From an uncultured Acidobacteriota bacterium (GTDB lineage: Bacteria > Acidobacteriota > Thermoanaerobaculia > Gp7-AA8), in NCBI GenBank assembly GCA_937870635.1, contig CALMZP010000109.1, positions 1 through 64,000 on the forward strand: a DNA stretch of 64,000 nucleotides, read 5' to 3'. The notes below the pieces were generated by a model. It was not told the origin of the DNA and searched no databases. It was given only the letters and a program-made list of their open reading frames with translations. This document shows positions 26,409 through 36,269 of this stretch, piece by piece; the stretch's first letter is position 1, and each line of letters opens with the position of its first letter. The translations under genes were made by a program, and so were the position numbers.

Positions 26409-26861
26409 GTGAAATTGAGTGTCGTCATTGTCATCATTGGTGTGCTCGTCGGCCTCGCCGCGGGCCTCGGCGCTTACACGTTCGTCTATGCGAAGGGATA
26501 TTCGTATCTGACGAACGATCCCGCGGCGTGCGCCAACTGCCACGTGATGGACTCGTATTACAGCGGATGGCTGAAAGGTCCGCATCGCGCCGTCGCCGGT
26601 TGCAACGACTGCCATACCCCTCACAACTTCATAGGCAAGTACGCGACGAAGGCGTCGAACGGGTTCTGGCACTCCTTCTACTTCACCACCGGCGCTTATC
26701 CCGACAATCTCGAAATCCGGCCGCGCAACGTCGGCGTCACCGAGGACGCGTGCCGGTACTGCCACCAGGCGATCGTGGATGCAATCGCCTCCCATCCCGC
26801 ACAGATGAAGGGGGGACGGTTCTCGTGCATCCGTTGTCATGACGATGTGGGACACATGTGA
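26409..26861 (+). CDS. nrfH: NrfH, tetraheme quinol dehydrogenase of nitrite reductase
   Basis: A GTG start opens an N-terminal membrane anchor ([21 protein letters not shown]), typical of the NapC/NrfH family. Four heme-attachment motifs follow: CANCH, CNDCH, CRYCH and [21 protein letters not shown] around the first heme is the region that in NrfH provides the heme-1 axial Met. It oxidises menaquinol and passes electrons to NrfA, which is the next gene. Length 150 aa. The proteins require a cytochrome c maturation system not encoded here. An AT-rich heptamer hairpin separates it from nrfA. Confidence 0.94.
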   Translation: MKLSVVIVIIGVLVGLAAGLGAYTFVYAKGYSYLTNDPAACANCHVMDSYYSGWLKGPHRAVAGCNDCHTPHNFIGKYATKASNGFWHSFYFTTGAYPDNLEIRPRNVGVTEDACRYCHQAIVDAIASHPAQMKGGRFSCIRCHDDVGHM

Positions 26862-26865
26862 GGCA

Positions 26866-26933
26866 TTTTGGATTTTGGATTTTAGATTTTGGATTGAAAC
26901 AAATCCAAAATCCAAAATCCAAAATCCAAAATC
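26866..26933. repeat. Heptamer hairpin, TTTTGGA family (copy 4), inside the nrfHA operon
   Basis: Left arm of four units with one A substitution (26866-26896), a 6-nt spacer, and a right arm of four perfect TCCAAAA units (26903-26933). It lies between the nrfH stop and the nrfA ribosome site (GAGGAGAAATC) in what should be a two-gene transcript. Confidence 0.92.
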
Positions 26934-26953
26934 GCCCAGGACGAGGAGAAATC

Positions 26954-28453
<1,500 letters not shown>

Positions 28454-28483
28454 TCGGCTTCACCCCTTCGCTATCATGGCAGC

Positions 28484-29143
28484 ATGCCCGCGATAGAGGA
28501 GCGAGAGCGCCGGAGATTCGGCCGGATCGATCTCGAGCAGCCCCTCGAGGGGGTGATCGGCGCGATTCCGGTGAACGTAGTCGAAGTGTCGATCGTTGGC
28601 CTTCGGGTCATGCACGAAGTTCGTTTTCCTCCCGGCGAAGACGGCGACGTGCACGTCTCCTGGCAGGGAAAGGACATGCACTTCCGCTGTCGCATCGTCC
28701 GGTCGACGCTTTTCAAGCTTGCGAAGACAGCGGCCGACAAGAGCATCTATCAATCAGGCATCCGTCTCGACGAAGCCTTCGGCGAGTCGGAGAAGCTCCT
28801 GCGCGACCTGATCGCCCAGCGAGTCATGCGCGCCATCCACGAGCAGAAAGAGAACGCGTACGGCATTACCTCGATGGGTCCTTTCACCTACCAGGTCGGA
28901 AAGGGTGATCGATATCGGCGCTGCGAACTGACGGACGGCAAGTGGCGGAAGTTCGACACGACGCGTCCCGAACAGCCGACCGAAGGCTTTACGGTGTCGG
29001 CCGAGCTCGATCCGCCGCAGATCGAGACACTCTGCAGGACCTACGAGGCCCTCGCATCGGAAGGCCGGCGGCTGACGAAGATGCTCGCTGAACTGAGCAT
29101 CCGGAAGACCGAGGGTGGTCCGACCCGGCGGTACATCCCGTGA
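28484..29143 (+). CDS. PilZ-domain protein (219 aa)
   Basis: The N-terminal 100 residues fit a PilZ domain: the RRRFGR start corresponds to the RxxxR c-di-GMP-binding motif, and VVEVSIVGLRVMHEV to the (D/N)xSxxG motif, though the Asp is replaced by Glu-Val here. c-di-GMP binding is therefore likely but not certain. The C-terminal half (about 120-219) is a separate region containing YGITSMGPFTYQVGKGDRYR, which I do not recognise. The window also encodes a GGDEF-EAL protein that could supply the ligand. A heptamer hairpin begins 3 nt past the stop. Confidence 0.72.
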   Translation: MPAIEERERRRFGRIDLEQPLEGVIGAIPVNVVEVSIVGLRVMHEVRFPPGEDGDVHVSWQGKDMHFRCRIVRSTLFKLAKTAADKSIYQSGIRLDEAFGESEKLLRDLIAQRVMRAIHEQKENAYGITSMGPFTYQVGKGDRYRRCELTDGKWRKFDTTRPEQPTEGFTVSAELDPPQIETLCRTYEALASEGRRLTKMLAELSIRKTEGGPTRRYIP

Positions 29144-29145
29144 GT

Positions 29146-29214
29146 GTTTTTGGATGTTGGATTTGGGATTTTGGATTACCGGCAATCCAAAATCGAAAAT
29201 CCAAAATCCAAAAG
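29146..29214. repeat. Heptamer hairpin, TTTTGGA family (copy 5)
   Basis: Left arm degenerate (TTTTTGGATGTTGGATTTGGG..., 29146-29177), a 6-nt spacer, and a right arm of four TCCAAAA-type units, one with a G (29184-29214). It fills the gap between the PilZ gene and the kinase gene. Confidence 0.88.
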
Positions 29215-29233
29215 GGCTATTCTTCCTCCGATC

Positions 29234-31771
29234 TTGAACCTGTCTCCCGGCGTTCGCGTTGGGCCTTACGAGATCCTCGCCGCCCTCGGGGCGGGAGGCA
29301 TGGGTGAGGTCTATCGCGCGCGCGACGAGCGCCTCGGACGCGACGTAGCCCTGAAGATCCTCTCCGGCGAGCTCTCGCAGAGCACCGACCATCTCCGCCG
29401 TTTCGAACAGGAGGCGCGCGCGGCTTCGGCGCTCAACCACCCGAACATCATCACCATCTACGACATCGGCAGCTTCGATTCGATGGCATACATCGCCATG
29501 GAGCTCATCGAAGGGCGCGATCTGCGCTCGATGATTGCCGGCGAAGCGCTTCCTCTTCGTCAGGCGCTGCGGATCGCGGTGAAGGTCGCCGACGGGCTCG
29601 CCGCCGCGCACGAGCGAGGAATCGTCCATCGCGACCTCAAGCCGGAGAACGTGATGATGTCCCGCGACGGCTTCGTGAAGATTCTCGACTTCGGCCTCGC
29701 GAAGCTCGTGGTCCCCTTCACGGACCGGGACTCCACCGTTCCTCACACGACACCGGGCGCGGTCTTCGGCACGGTCGGATACATGTCGCCCGAGCAGGCC
29801 GCCGGAAGGGAAGTCGATTACCGGTGCGACCAGTTCGCGTTCGGGGTCATGCTCTATGAGATGGTGACCGGCCGCCTGCCGTTTTCAGAGCGCACGGCCG
29901 CGGAGACACTCGCCGCGATCATCCGGAACGAACCTCCTCCGATCGAGCATTACAACAGCAAAGTTCCTCCCGACCTCCAGCGGATCATCCTGCGTCTTCT
30001 GGCGAAAGAGCCGGACGAGCGTTACGCCTCGACGCGCGATCTCGCCCGCGATCTTCGTGAAGTGCGCGACCGGACCAGCAACGCCTCCGAGCCGCGACAT
30101 CGCAGCGACCGGCTGCTTTCCGTTCCACCGCCGAAGTCCGCGGTGATCGCCGCGCTGGCGGCGGCCGCCGTGATCGTGATTGCCGGCTTGGTCATGCTTC
30201 TGCGGCCGCGCTCCGAACCGCGGCCTCCAGCCGGCGCGGCGAGCGTCGTCGTGCTTCCGTTTCGCGACCTCACCGGCACGACAGAAGGGCAGATCTATAC
30301 CGACGGCCTGGTGGAGATGATCAGCTCGCGGCTCGTCGAGGCGAAGACGCTTCGGATCATCCCCCGGTTCACGGAGAACGCGCGGCCGGCCGATCCGGTG
30401 GCGGTGGCCAGGCAGGTCAAGGCTGCCTTCGCACTTCGCGGGGGCGTGCAGCGCCGCGGCGACGACGTGGCCATCAACTACGCTCTCATCAACGCTGCCA
30501 CCGGCGAGCAGGTGGCGGGGGAGACGATGCAGGCGAAGACCTCCGACGTCTTCGCGCTCGGGGACCGCATGGTCGCGTCGATTCTCGCCGCGCTCAACGT
30601 CGTCGCCGGGGGAGCGAAGAACGACCTCTCCTCCGAACTGTCGAGCACGAAGGACCGCGAAGCGTACGTGCAGGCGCTCGGACTCCTTCAGCGCTCGAAG
30701 GACGAAAAGTCGATCGATCAGGCGATCGGCGAGCTGGAACGGCTGCTGATCAACGCGCGCGATTCCCCGAACGTGAACGTGGAGCTCGCACGAGCTCTCA
30801 TTTATAAATCCCAGCTTGGGCGGCGTCCCAGCCTGGTGGAACAGGCGAACGTCTACGCGGAACGCGCCCGCGACCTCGACGCGAACTTACCGCAGGCGTA
30901 CATCCGCCTCGGTCAGATCCGCAATCTGAGCGGGCGTCATGCCGAGGCGCTGGCGGAGTTTCAGAAGGCGTTGAAGCTGCGGCCGGACGATGCCGACGCG
31001 CTCCTCGGGATTGCCGCCACGAACGAGGCCATGGGACGCGCCGCGGACGCGGAAGCAATGTACAAGAAGGCGATCGAAGCGCGTCCGGACCATGCAGATA
31101 CCTACAACGGGTACGGAATCTTTCTCTATCGGAGGGGCCGCTTCGAGGAGGCGATCCCGAATTTCCGGCGGTTCACCGATCTGAATCCGGAAGCGTCGCG
31201 GGGATTCCTGAATCTCGGTGCGTCGTATCAGGCGCTGGGGCGCTACGACGAGGCCCGCCGCGCTTACGAGCTCTCGATCGCAGCCAGTCCGACCGGCGAC
31301 GCCTATTCGAACCTCGCCACGCTGGAGTTCTTCCTGGGACGCTACGAGCAGTCAGTCAGGGGATTCGAAAAAGCGGCGGAGCTCTCTCCGACGAGCCACG
31401 TGATGTGGGGCAACCTCGGCGATGCCTACCGCTGGGCGCCGGGCATGCGGGAGAAATCGGCGGGCGCCTACGAGAAGTGTGTGGAGCTCGCGCGGCAGGC
31501 GCTTGCCGTCAATGCGCGCGACGCAGGCGTCCACGCCAGCATGGCGTCGGCGCTGGCGAAGATGGGGCGTCTGGCCGAGGCATCGCGCGCGATCGACACT
31601 GCACTGAAAATCGATCCGACGAATCCGTCGGTCCTCTACACGGCTGCGCTCGTGAATCTTCTCCAGCAGAAACCCGAGGTCGCCCGCACGTGGCTGGAAC
31701 GCGCGACGGAAGCGGGATATCCTGCGGACTATCTCCAACGCGATCCGGAATTTGCAGAATTGAGAAAGTGA
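29234..31771 (+). CDS. Ser/Thr protein kinase with membrane anchor and TPR domain
   Basis: Residues about 12-275 form a Hanks-type kinase: [13 protein letters not shown] (P-loop), VALKIL (catalytic Lys), HRDLKPENV (about 132) and DFGLAKL. A transmembrane helix follows ([20 protein letters not shown], about 303-325). A periplasmic region of about 140 aa resembles the adenylate-cyclase-associated FlgO-like fold ([21 protein letters not shown]). The remaining 350 or so residues are TPR repeats. This layout is frequent in Acidobacteriota. No start is certain: the TTG at 29234 puts the N-terminus just before the kinase; the upstream frame reads through the repeat. The lipoprotein gene follows 10 nt later. 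Confidence 0.92.
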   Translation: MNLSPGVRVGPYEILAALGAGGMGEVYRARDERLGRDVALKILSGELSQSTDHLRRFEQEARAASALNHPNIITIYDIGSFDSMAYIAMELIEGRDLRSMIAGEALPLRQALRIAVKVADGLAAAHERGIVHRDLKPENVMMSRDGFVKILDFGLAKLVVPFTDRDSTVPHTTPGAVFGTVGYMSPEQAAGREVDYRCDQFAFGVMLYEMVTGRLPFSERTAAETLAAIIRNEPPPIEHYNSKVPPDLQRIILRLLAKEPDERYASTRDLARDLREVRDRTSNASEPRHRSDRLLSVPPPKSAVIAALAAAAVIVIAGLVMLLRPRSEPRPPAGAASVVVLPFRDLTGTTEGQIYTDGLVEMISSRLVEAKTLRIIPRFTENARPADPVAVARQVKAAFALRGGVQRRGDDVAINYALINAATGEQVAGETMQAKTSDVFALGDRMVASILAALNVVAGGAKNDLSSELSSTKDREAYVQALGLLQRSKDEKSIDQAIGELERLLINARDSPNVNVELARALIYKSQLGRRPSLVEQANVYAERARDLDANLPQAYIRLGQIRNLSGRHAEALAEFQKALKLRPDDADALLGIAATNEAMGRAADAEAMYKKAIEARPDHADTYNGYGIFLYRRGRFEEAIPNFRRFTDLNPEASRGFLNLGASYQALGRYDEARRAYELSIAASPTGDAYSNLATLEFFLGRYEQSVRGFEKAAELSPTSHVMWGNLGDAYRWAPGMREKSAGAYEKCVELARQALAVNARDAGVHASMASALAKMGRLAEASRAIDTALKIDPTNPSVLYTAALVNLLQQKPEVARTWLERATEAGYPADYLQRDPEFAELRK

Positions 31772-31781
31772 GGAGGACCCG

Positions 31782-32273
31782 ATGCGAAAGGCGTTGCTCC
31801 GCGGTCGAGTTTGGCTCCTGGTGCTTTGCGTTGCTTCGTTGATGCTGGCCGGTTGCGGGCATATCCGCAGAGTGGGCGACCCCCCGCGCGGATGCGGCGG
31901 CAGCGGCTCGAGCGATAAGGCTTTTCCCTTCATCTGTATCGATGACAGCACCCTGACGCCACATCCGGACGTCGCCTATGTATGGGATCGTCAACCGCAG
32001 CGAAATGGCGAGCCCTCGGACAATCCGGTGGTGATCAAGTGGATGACCACGAGCGGCGGCGGAAATCTCGGAATCGAGTTCACGGACAAAGGTTGCCTCG
32101 AGCCGAATTCGCTGCGCTGCAACGGGCACGGGTTCTGTTTCGCGCTGACGAGAAAACTGGAAAAGGGTCAGGTTTCCTGCTCCTACACGATCAATCTCGA
32201 GGGCAGGGAGCGCGACCCGGAGGTCGTTGTCCAGCCCTGCTGCATGGCCGCCGACGTCATCGATAACCCGTAA
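31782..32273 (+). CDS. Lipoprotein of unknown function (163 aa)
   Basis: A lipobox LMLAGC ends the signal peptide at Cys25. The mature part holds ten or so further cysteines (RGCGGSG, FICIDD, KGCLEP, LRCNGHGFCFAL, VSCSYTI, QPCCMAA), so several disulfides are likely in the periplasm. I do not recognise a family. It starts 10 nt after the kinase-TPR gene and probably shares its transcript. A link with the kinase's periplasmic domain is possible but is inference only. Confidence 0.62.
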   Translation: MRKALLRGRVWLLVLCVASLMLAGCGHIRRVGDPPRGCGGSGSSDKAFPFICIDDSTLTPHPDVAYVWDRQPQRNGEPSDNPVVIKWMTTSGGGNLGIEFTDKGCLEPNSLRCNGHGFCFALTRKLEKGQVSCSYTINLEGRERDPEVVVQPCCMAADVIDNP

Positions 32274-32356
32274 TCACGATCCGTCACCGGGAACGGTAGC
32301 CACTGTCATGGCGAAACTCCTTCGCGCGACCCATGGTCGGCGGAGGAGGACCCGTC

Positions 32357-32809
32357 ATGCGTCTCCGGTTGTCGTTCGTCGTTCTGCTCGCGTTGCTCAT
32401 TCCCCTGGCGTCCGTTGCCAAGGATGCCTTCCCGAAAGCCTGCGTCGATTGCCATGTGAAGAGTGGCTCGGCGGACATGCGGCTCAGCACTCTCGCGAAA
32501 GCCTGGGCCGTGAAAGCCCCCGCCGCTCTGACGGCCAGAGTCTCGACGGTGATGCCGCAAGGCGCGGCGCTCAAGGGCAAGCATCCGCCGATCAGCCCAG
32601 CGGTGCTCAAAGAGGTTCCGGCGAGCTGCAGGAAGTGCCACACGGCAACGTCGAAGACAATTCCGCCGCTCGCCCCGATGATTCATGCGATTCATTTCGG
32701 CGGAGACAAGAACGACTTCGTGTCGAAGCACGGCGCCGAATGCACCCACTGCCACAAAGTGGACGCGAAGAAGGGCCAGATGGCGGTCCCCACCGGCGCT
32801 GAGAAGTAG
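32357..32809 (+). CDS. Triheme cytochrome c (150 aa)
   Basis: GGAGGAGGA (32342-32350) precedes the ATG. A signal peptide ends at VASVAK. Three heme motifs follow: CVDCH, CRKCH and CTHCH, with several free His (MIHAIHFGG) that may act as axial ligands. It looks like a periplasmic electron carrier of the multiheme c class. It lies about 4 kb downstream of nrfHA with other genes between, so a role in nitrite reduction is only a possibility. Length 150 aa. Confidence 0.82.
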   Translation: MRLRLSFVVLLALLIPLASVAKDAFPKACVDCHVKSGSADMRLSTLAKAWAVKAPAALTARVSTVMPQGAALKGKHPPISPAVLKEVPASCRKCHTATSKTIPPLAPMIHAIHFGGDKNDFVSKHGAECTHCHKVDAKKGQMAVPTGAEK

Positions 32810-32820
32810 ATCAACCGAAA

Positions 32821-32860
32821 TGTTGAACGTTGAATTGAATGTTCAATTCAATGTTGAACG
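32821..32860. repeat. Heptamer-type palindrome, GTTGAAC family
   Basis: TTGAATTGAA-TG-TTCAATTCAA is a perfect 10-bp inverted repeat around two bases (32830-32851), flanked by GTTGAAC on both sides. It directly follows the triheme cytochrome stop codon and could act as a transcript terminator. Confidence 0.8.
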
Positions 32861-32976
32861 AAGAAGTAAGTTTATCCCTCGCTTTCCTCGGGACTCGCAC
32901 CTTTATCCGGCTGCGCGGGTGCTGTGATGGCTCGGTTCTCGTTGGTGCCCGGCACGGGGCACTGGGAGCGGGCCAG

Positions 32977-33066
32977 TCACGTCTGGAAGCCGAGTCTGGG
33001 AAGGATGACGAGCTGGAGGATGAGGTAGATGCCGATGACAGCCGCGAAGAAGAGGAAATCGTTCAT
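32977..33066 (-). CDS. Very small membrane protein (29 aa)
   Basis: On the minus strand an ATG at 33066 encodes a protein beginning MNDFLFFAAVIGIYLILQLV and ending with LPRLGFQT. It has one transmembrane helix, then a short LPRLG end. It resembles tiny 30-40 aa proteins with the same layout (helix, then LPKLG) that I recall from many Gram-negative genomes; this is memory, not a search. An in-frame ATG at 33099 would give 40 aa. It sits downstream of the broken DUF2911 gene on the same strand. Confidence 0.45.
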   Translation of the reverse strand: MNDFLFFAAVIGIYLILQLVILPRLGFQT

Positions 33067-33129
33067 GAGTTTTTTGAGTCGAGCGACCGTCACCGGCATC
33101 ATATAACTACATAAGCATCAGGATATTCC

Positions 33130-33186
33130 TGTGGAGCACACAGAGAACCGCAGAGAACCTCTGTGTCTGTCAGTGTCCTCTGTGCC
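33130..33186. repeat. CACAGAG-type repeat element (copy 1)
   Basis: GGAGCACACAGAGAACCGCAGAGAAC on one side and CTCTGTGTCTGTCAGTGTCCTCTGTG on the other form an imperfect hairpin. A fuller copy is at 50574-50658. This copy sits exactly where the DUF2911 reading frame loses homology. Confidence 0.75.
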
Positions 33187-33189
33187 CCC

Positions 33190-33365
33190 CCCGTTTGGTT
33201 AGCGGTGACATTGGGGCTGTTGTAATCGATGGTGACGCGAACGGGACCGATGTACTGGGTAACCGAGGCCTTCTGGTTGTCTCCGCTTGGGGGAGTGGTG
33301 ATGGGCTGGGCCAGCGCGGTGGCCGCAAACAGGATCAGGATGACCGGGAGCGCAAGTTTGCGCAT
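33190..33365 (-). pseudogene. 5' remnant of a DUF2911 protein gene
   Basis: The gene starts normally at 33365, with AAGGAGG upstream on the minus strand and a signal peptide (MRKLALPVILILFAATALAQ). The mature start QKASVTQYIGPVRVTIDYNS is the beginning of a DUF2911 domain, which normally continues for more than 100 residues with RRGKIWG and similar. Here the frame runs into the CACAGAG repeat after about 57 codons and gives unrelated residues up to a stop at 33099. I infer truncation by repeat insertion or a deletion at that repeat. Confidence 0.7.
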
Positions 33366-33434
33366 GAGTTCCCTCCTTTGTGGGGCACATTCTCTGTGCT
33401 AACCTCGCTGTCCGCGCGTTCAAAACGGAAAATC

Positions 33435-33857
33435 ATGGCCTGGTGGATCTGGGTTCTCATCGGCTTCGCCCTGCTCGGGCTGGAGTTCGTCGCTACGACG
33501 TTCCATATCGGCTTTTTCGCGGCGGGGGCGTTCTTCGTGGCGATCCTCGCCCTGGCTGGCTGGGACGGACCGCTCTGGCAGGAGCTGCTGGTCTTCACCG
33601 TCGTCTCGCTGGCGGCCGTCTTTGTGTTCCGCCCGATCGTCGTCCGGAAGTTGCGGATGAACGAGACGAAGCCCGTCGACCAGCTCGTCGGGGAGCAGGC
33701 CGTCGCCATTGATGAGATCGCCGTGCTGGGCCGCGGAAAAGCGGAGCTCCGCGGGAGTACGTGGAGCGCCCAGAATGTTGGCGACAACACAATCACAAGA
33801 GGGCAGCGCTGCACTGTCGAGCGCGTTGAAGGCCTATTGCTTCACATCAGGGCATAA
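33435..33857 (+). CDS. NfeD-family membrane protein
   Basis: 140 aa. Residues 3-70 contain two to three transmembrane helices (WWIWVLIGFALLGLEFVATT, LLVFTVVSLAAVFVF). The C-terminal 70 residues are the OB-fold typical of NfeD (VGEQAVAIDEIAVLGRGKAELRGSTW). It is the short form without the ClpP-like domain. NfeD proteins pair with SPFH/flotillin-like proteins; the next gene, 17 nt on, encodes one. The pair resembles ybbK-ybbL-type or qmcA-ybbK operons. Confidence 0.9.
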   Translation: MAWWIWVLIGFALLGLEFVATTFHIGFFAAGAFFVAILALAGWDGPLWQELLVFTVVSLAAVFVFRPIVVRKLRMNETKPVDQLVGEQAVAIDEIAVLGRGKAELRGSTWSAQNVGDNTITRGQRCTVERVEGLLLHIRA

Positions 33858-33874
33858 CTACAGGAGAGAGAGCC

Positions 33875-34837
33875 ATGGGTAGTCTCATCGTCGCCGTTGT
33901 CATCGCCGTTTTCGCGATGATTCTCATCTCGAAGATTGCGCGCGTCGTCCCTCAGCAGCAGGCCTGGGTCGTCGAGCGCCTCGGCAAGTACTCGACCACG
34001 CTGCACGCCGGATTTCACATCCTCGTGCCGTTTCTCGATACGGTGCGCTACAAGCACTCCCTCAAGGAGCTCGCGCTCGATGTGCCCGAGCAGGTCTGCA
34101 TCACGAAGGACAACGTGCAGGTGGGCGTCGACGGCGTCCTCTACTTCAAGGTCCTGAATCCTGAGCGCGCCTCCTACGGCATCACCGACTACACCTACGC
34201 GATCTCGCAGCTCGCGCAGACGACGCTCCGCAGCGAGATCGGCCGCATCGATCTCGACAAGACGTTCGAAGAGCGCACGCACATCAATATTTCCGTGGTC
34301 GAGGAAGTCGACAAGGCCTCCGAGGCGTGGGGTGTGAAGGTTCTGCGTTACGAGATCAAGAACATCAATCCCCCGCACGACGTCATTCAGGCGATGGAAA
34401 AGCAGATGCGCGCCGAGCGTGAGAAGCGCGCGCTCATTCTGCAGTCCGAAGGTCAGCGCGACGCTGCCATCAACACCGCCGAAGGCGAAAAGCAGAACAC
34501 GATCAAGGCTTCCGAAGCGAAGAAGCAGCAGGCCATCAACGAAGCCGAGGGTCAGGCGGCCGCGATTCTGTCCGTGGCCACCGCGACGGCGGAAGGCATT
34601 CGCCGCGTCGCCGACGCGCTCAAGATGCCGGGCGGAGCGGAAGCCGTTCAGCTCCGCATCGCCGAGCAGTACATCGAGTCGTTCGGAAAGCTCGCCAAGG
34701 TCGGCAACTCGATGATCGTTCCGGCGAATCTCGCCGACATCAGCTCGATGCTGGCGATGGCGACCAACGCCCTGAAGCCGACGGTCGGCCACGAGCCGAA
34801 GCTCTCGGCGAGGGTCCAGCCGGACGCGAGAGCGTAG
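33875..34837 (+). CDS. qmcA: SPFH/band-7 (stomatin-like, QmcA-type) membrane protein
   Basis: 320 aa. An N-terminal anchor (LIVAVVIAVFAMILISKIAR) is followed by the SPFH domain: VVPQQQAWVVERLGKYSTTL, VQVGVDGVLYFKVLNPERAS, and TLRSEIGRIDLDKTFEERTH. A long Ala/Glu/Lys coiled coil (about 170-240) supports oligomer rings at the inner membrane. Such proteins scaffold membrane microdomains and protect or regulate proteases and other partners. GAGAGA before the ATG is the ribosome site. It is co-transcribed with the NfeD gene; a terminator follows. Confidence 0.9.
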   Translation: MGSLIVAVVIAVFAMILISKIARVVPQQQAWVVERLGKYSTTLHAGFHILVPFLDTVRYKHSLKELALDVPEQVCITKDNVQVGVDGVLYFKVLNPERASYGITDYTYAISQLAQTTLRSEIGRIDLDKTFEERTHINISVVEEVDKASEAWGVKVLRYEIKNINPPHDVIQAMEKQMRAEREKRALILQSEGQRDAAINTAEGEKQNTIKASEAKKQQAINEAEGQAAAILSVATATAEGIRRVADALKMPGGAEAVQLRIAEQYIESFGKLAKVGNSMIVPANLADISSMLAMATNALKPTVGHEPKLSARVQPDARA

Positions 34838-34862
34838 GGGGTTCATTAAACGAAGGTGAAGG

Positions 34863-34894
34863 CGCCGGCTCGAGCAGCCGGCGTCTTCGTTTTC
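34863..34894 (+). terminator. Intrinsic terminator after the NfeD-SPFH operon
   Basis: CGCCGGCT-CGAGC-AGCCGGCG forms a perfect 8-bp stem with a 5-nt loop, followed by TCTTCGTTTTC. It lies 26 nt after the SPFH stop codon. Confidence 0.75.
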
Positions 34895-34993
34895 ACGTCA
34901 TCCTGAGCCGGCGTCAGCGCGGCGAAGGACCTCAGGATGCGAAAGCCGGGCATTTTGAGGTCCTTCGTCGTCTTCGCGACTCAGGATGACGTG
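34894..34993. repeat. CATCCTGAG repeat element (copy 1), about 100 bp
   Basis: The outer ends ACGTCATCCTGAG and CTCAGGATGACGT are complementary, and inner GCGAAGGACCTCA and TGAGGTCCTTCG are too, so the whole element folds as a long imperfect hairpin. A second copy is at 61036-61117. Confidence 0.82.
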
Positions 34994-35126
34994 AGCACGA
35001 TAGTCGCGCCTTCAGAAGTTCCGGATGCGGGTATTACCGAGTGTCGTCGATCACGCGCCACTCGGAGTCGATATCACACCGCCCTGTGCGCAGATCGCAT
35101 ATAACACCGCAAGGAGAGAACCCGAA

Positions 35127-35867
35127 ATGAGGAACACACTCGCTTTGATCATGGCCGCGACGGTTTTCGCCGCGTGCGGTCAGCAGAAGACCGCGACGCC
35201 CGCCGCGGCCACACCTGTGAAGTCCGCCGTGCCCGCGGTAGCCGCCGCACCCGGGTCGTCCGGTCTGACTGGAAAGGTTCTCGAAACTTTCAATGGCGGT
35301 GGATACACGTATCTCAGGCTGACCACAGCGTCGGGTGAGGAGTGGGCCGCCATCCGCGAGGCGAACGTGTCGATCGGGGACACTGTCACCGTCGACGCGC
35401 AGATGACGATGGAGAAGTTCGCGTCGCCGTCGCTCAACCGCACATTCGATCGCATCGTGTTCGGGACACTCGCCACGGCCGGCGCAGCCGCGGCCGCGCC
35501 GCCCGCGAGCCCCATTCAGCACATGCAGGCTCCCGTTGCCGCCGACGTCCGCGTAGAAAAGCCGGCCGGCGGAATGACCGTCGCCGAAGTCTGGGCGCAG
35601 AAGTCGAAGCTCAACAACACAGAGGTCGTCGTGCGGGGCAAGGTCGTCAAGTTCCGTCCTGAGATCATGGGCGTGAACTGGATGCACATCCAGGACGGCA
35701 CTGGATCGCCCGCCTCCGGCAACAACGATCTCACCGTGACGACGTCGGAAGTCGTCGCGCAGGGTGACACGGTCACGGTGAAAGGAACCGTCGCCGCGGA
35801 CAAGGATTTCGGAGCGGGCTACAAGTATCCGGTGATCGTCGAGAAGGCGAAGGTCGTCAACCGTTAA
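35127..35867 (+). CDS. Lipoprotein with two OB-fold-like domains
   Basis: AAGGAGAGAA precedes the ATG. The lipobox FAACG gives a lipidated Cys17 (MRNTLALIMAATVFAAC). After an Ala/Pro-rich linker come two similar beta-rich units: residues about 48-115 (GLTGKVLETFNGGGYTYLRL, WAAIREANVSIGDTVTVDAQ) and about 150-245 (EVVVRGKVVKFRPEIMGVNW, MHIQDGTGS, GDTVTVKGTVAAD). The second fits the DUF/OB-fold nucleic-acid-binding-like domain found in periplasmic proteins. Ligand unknown. It is a single gene between a repeat cluster and the 17-bp motif at 35887. Confidence 0.7.
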   Translation: MRNTLALIMAATVFAACGQQKTATPAAATPVKSAVPAVAAAPGSSGLTGKVLETFNGGGYTYLRLTTASGEEWAAIREANVSIGDTVTVDAQMTMEKFASPSLNRTFDRIVFGTLATAGAAAAAPPASPIQHMQAPVAADVRVEKPAGGMTVAEVWAQKSKLNNTEVVVRGKVVKFRPEIMGVNWMHIQDGTGSPASGNNDLTVTTSEVVAQGDTVTVKGTVAADKDFGAGYKYPVIVEKAKVVNR

Positions 35868-35886
35868 CCGTTACGCGAAATCGTCC

Positions 35887-35946
35887 TGGTGTCAGGTCTG
35901 GACTGAGGTCAAATCTTCCAAAAGTAGTGTCAAAACGACGTTTGAC
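35887..35946. promoter_or_regulatory. Leader region with a 17-bp motif and a GTCAAA/TTTGAC palindrome
   Basis: TGGTGTCAGGTCTGGAC (35887-35903) is shared in opposite orientation with 20065-20081. GTCAAA-ACGACG-TTTGAC (35929-35946) is a perfect 6-6-6 palindrome, with another GTCAAA at 35909. These lie 57-115 nt upstream of the next small gene and may be regulatory or repeat-derived. Confidence 0.35.
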
Positions 35947-36002
35947 GCTTTTTGAACGCCTCGTAGACGGTCCCTTGTCGGGAAGCCCCTATCTTGAGGG
36001 CC

Positions 36003-36248
36003 ATGAAACTCGACCGGGAGGAGATGTCGTTGTTCGAATTGGCGTGTTCCGACGCCGGGAACATTCACGCGCAGGAGCTGATGAACGTTTTCGGCGCCGA
36101 GAGCGCGCTGACCGTGCTCGAGCGCATGCCGACCGTCCCTCTCGGCCTTTTCGCGGACCTTGTAGGCCATGTCTGGCGTGCGATCGAAGAGGCGAGGCAG
36201 CGCGACCAGTTCCGCGCACGGTTCGCGATGAAGCCGACCGTGCACTGA
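36003..36248 (+). CDS. Small unknown soluble protein (81 aa)
   Basis: MKLDREEMSLFELACSDAGN... is mostly helical with no membrane or signal sequence. A TTG three codons upstream is an alternative start. Codon use is like the neighbours. It lies 21 nt ahead of the TPR lipoprotein gene, so it is probably the first gene of a three-gene unit (this gene, TPR lipoprotein, GGDEF-EAL protein). I recognise no family. Confidence 0.5.
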   Translation: MKLDREEMSLFELACSDAGNIHAQELMNVFGAESALTVLERMPTVPLGLFADLVGHVWRAIEEARQRDQFRARFAMKPTVH

Positions 36249-36269
36249 CGTATCATTTGGCCTTCTCTC

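Noticed and set aside
35929..35946. Classical promoter for the 81-aa gene
   Set aside because: TTGAC-like boxes occur here, but no -10 box stands at 16-18 nt; only a palindrome can be supported.
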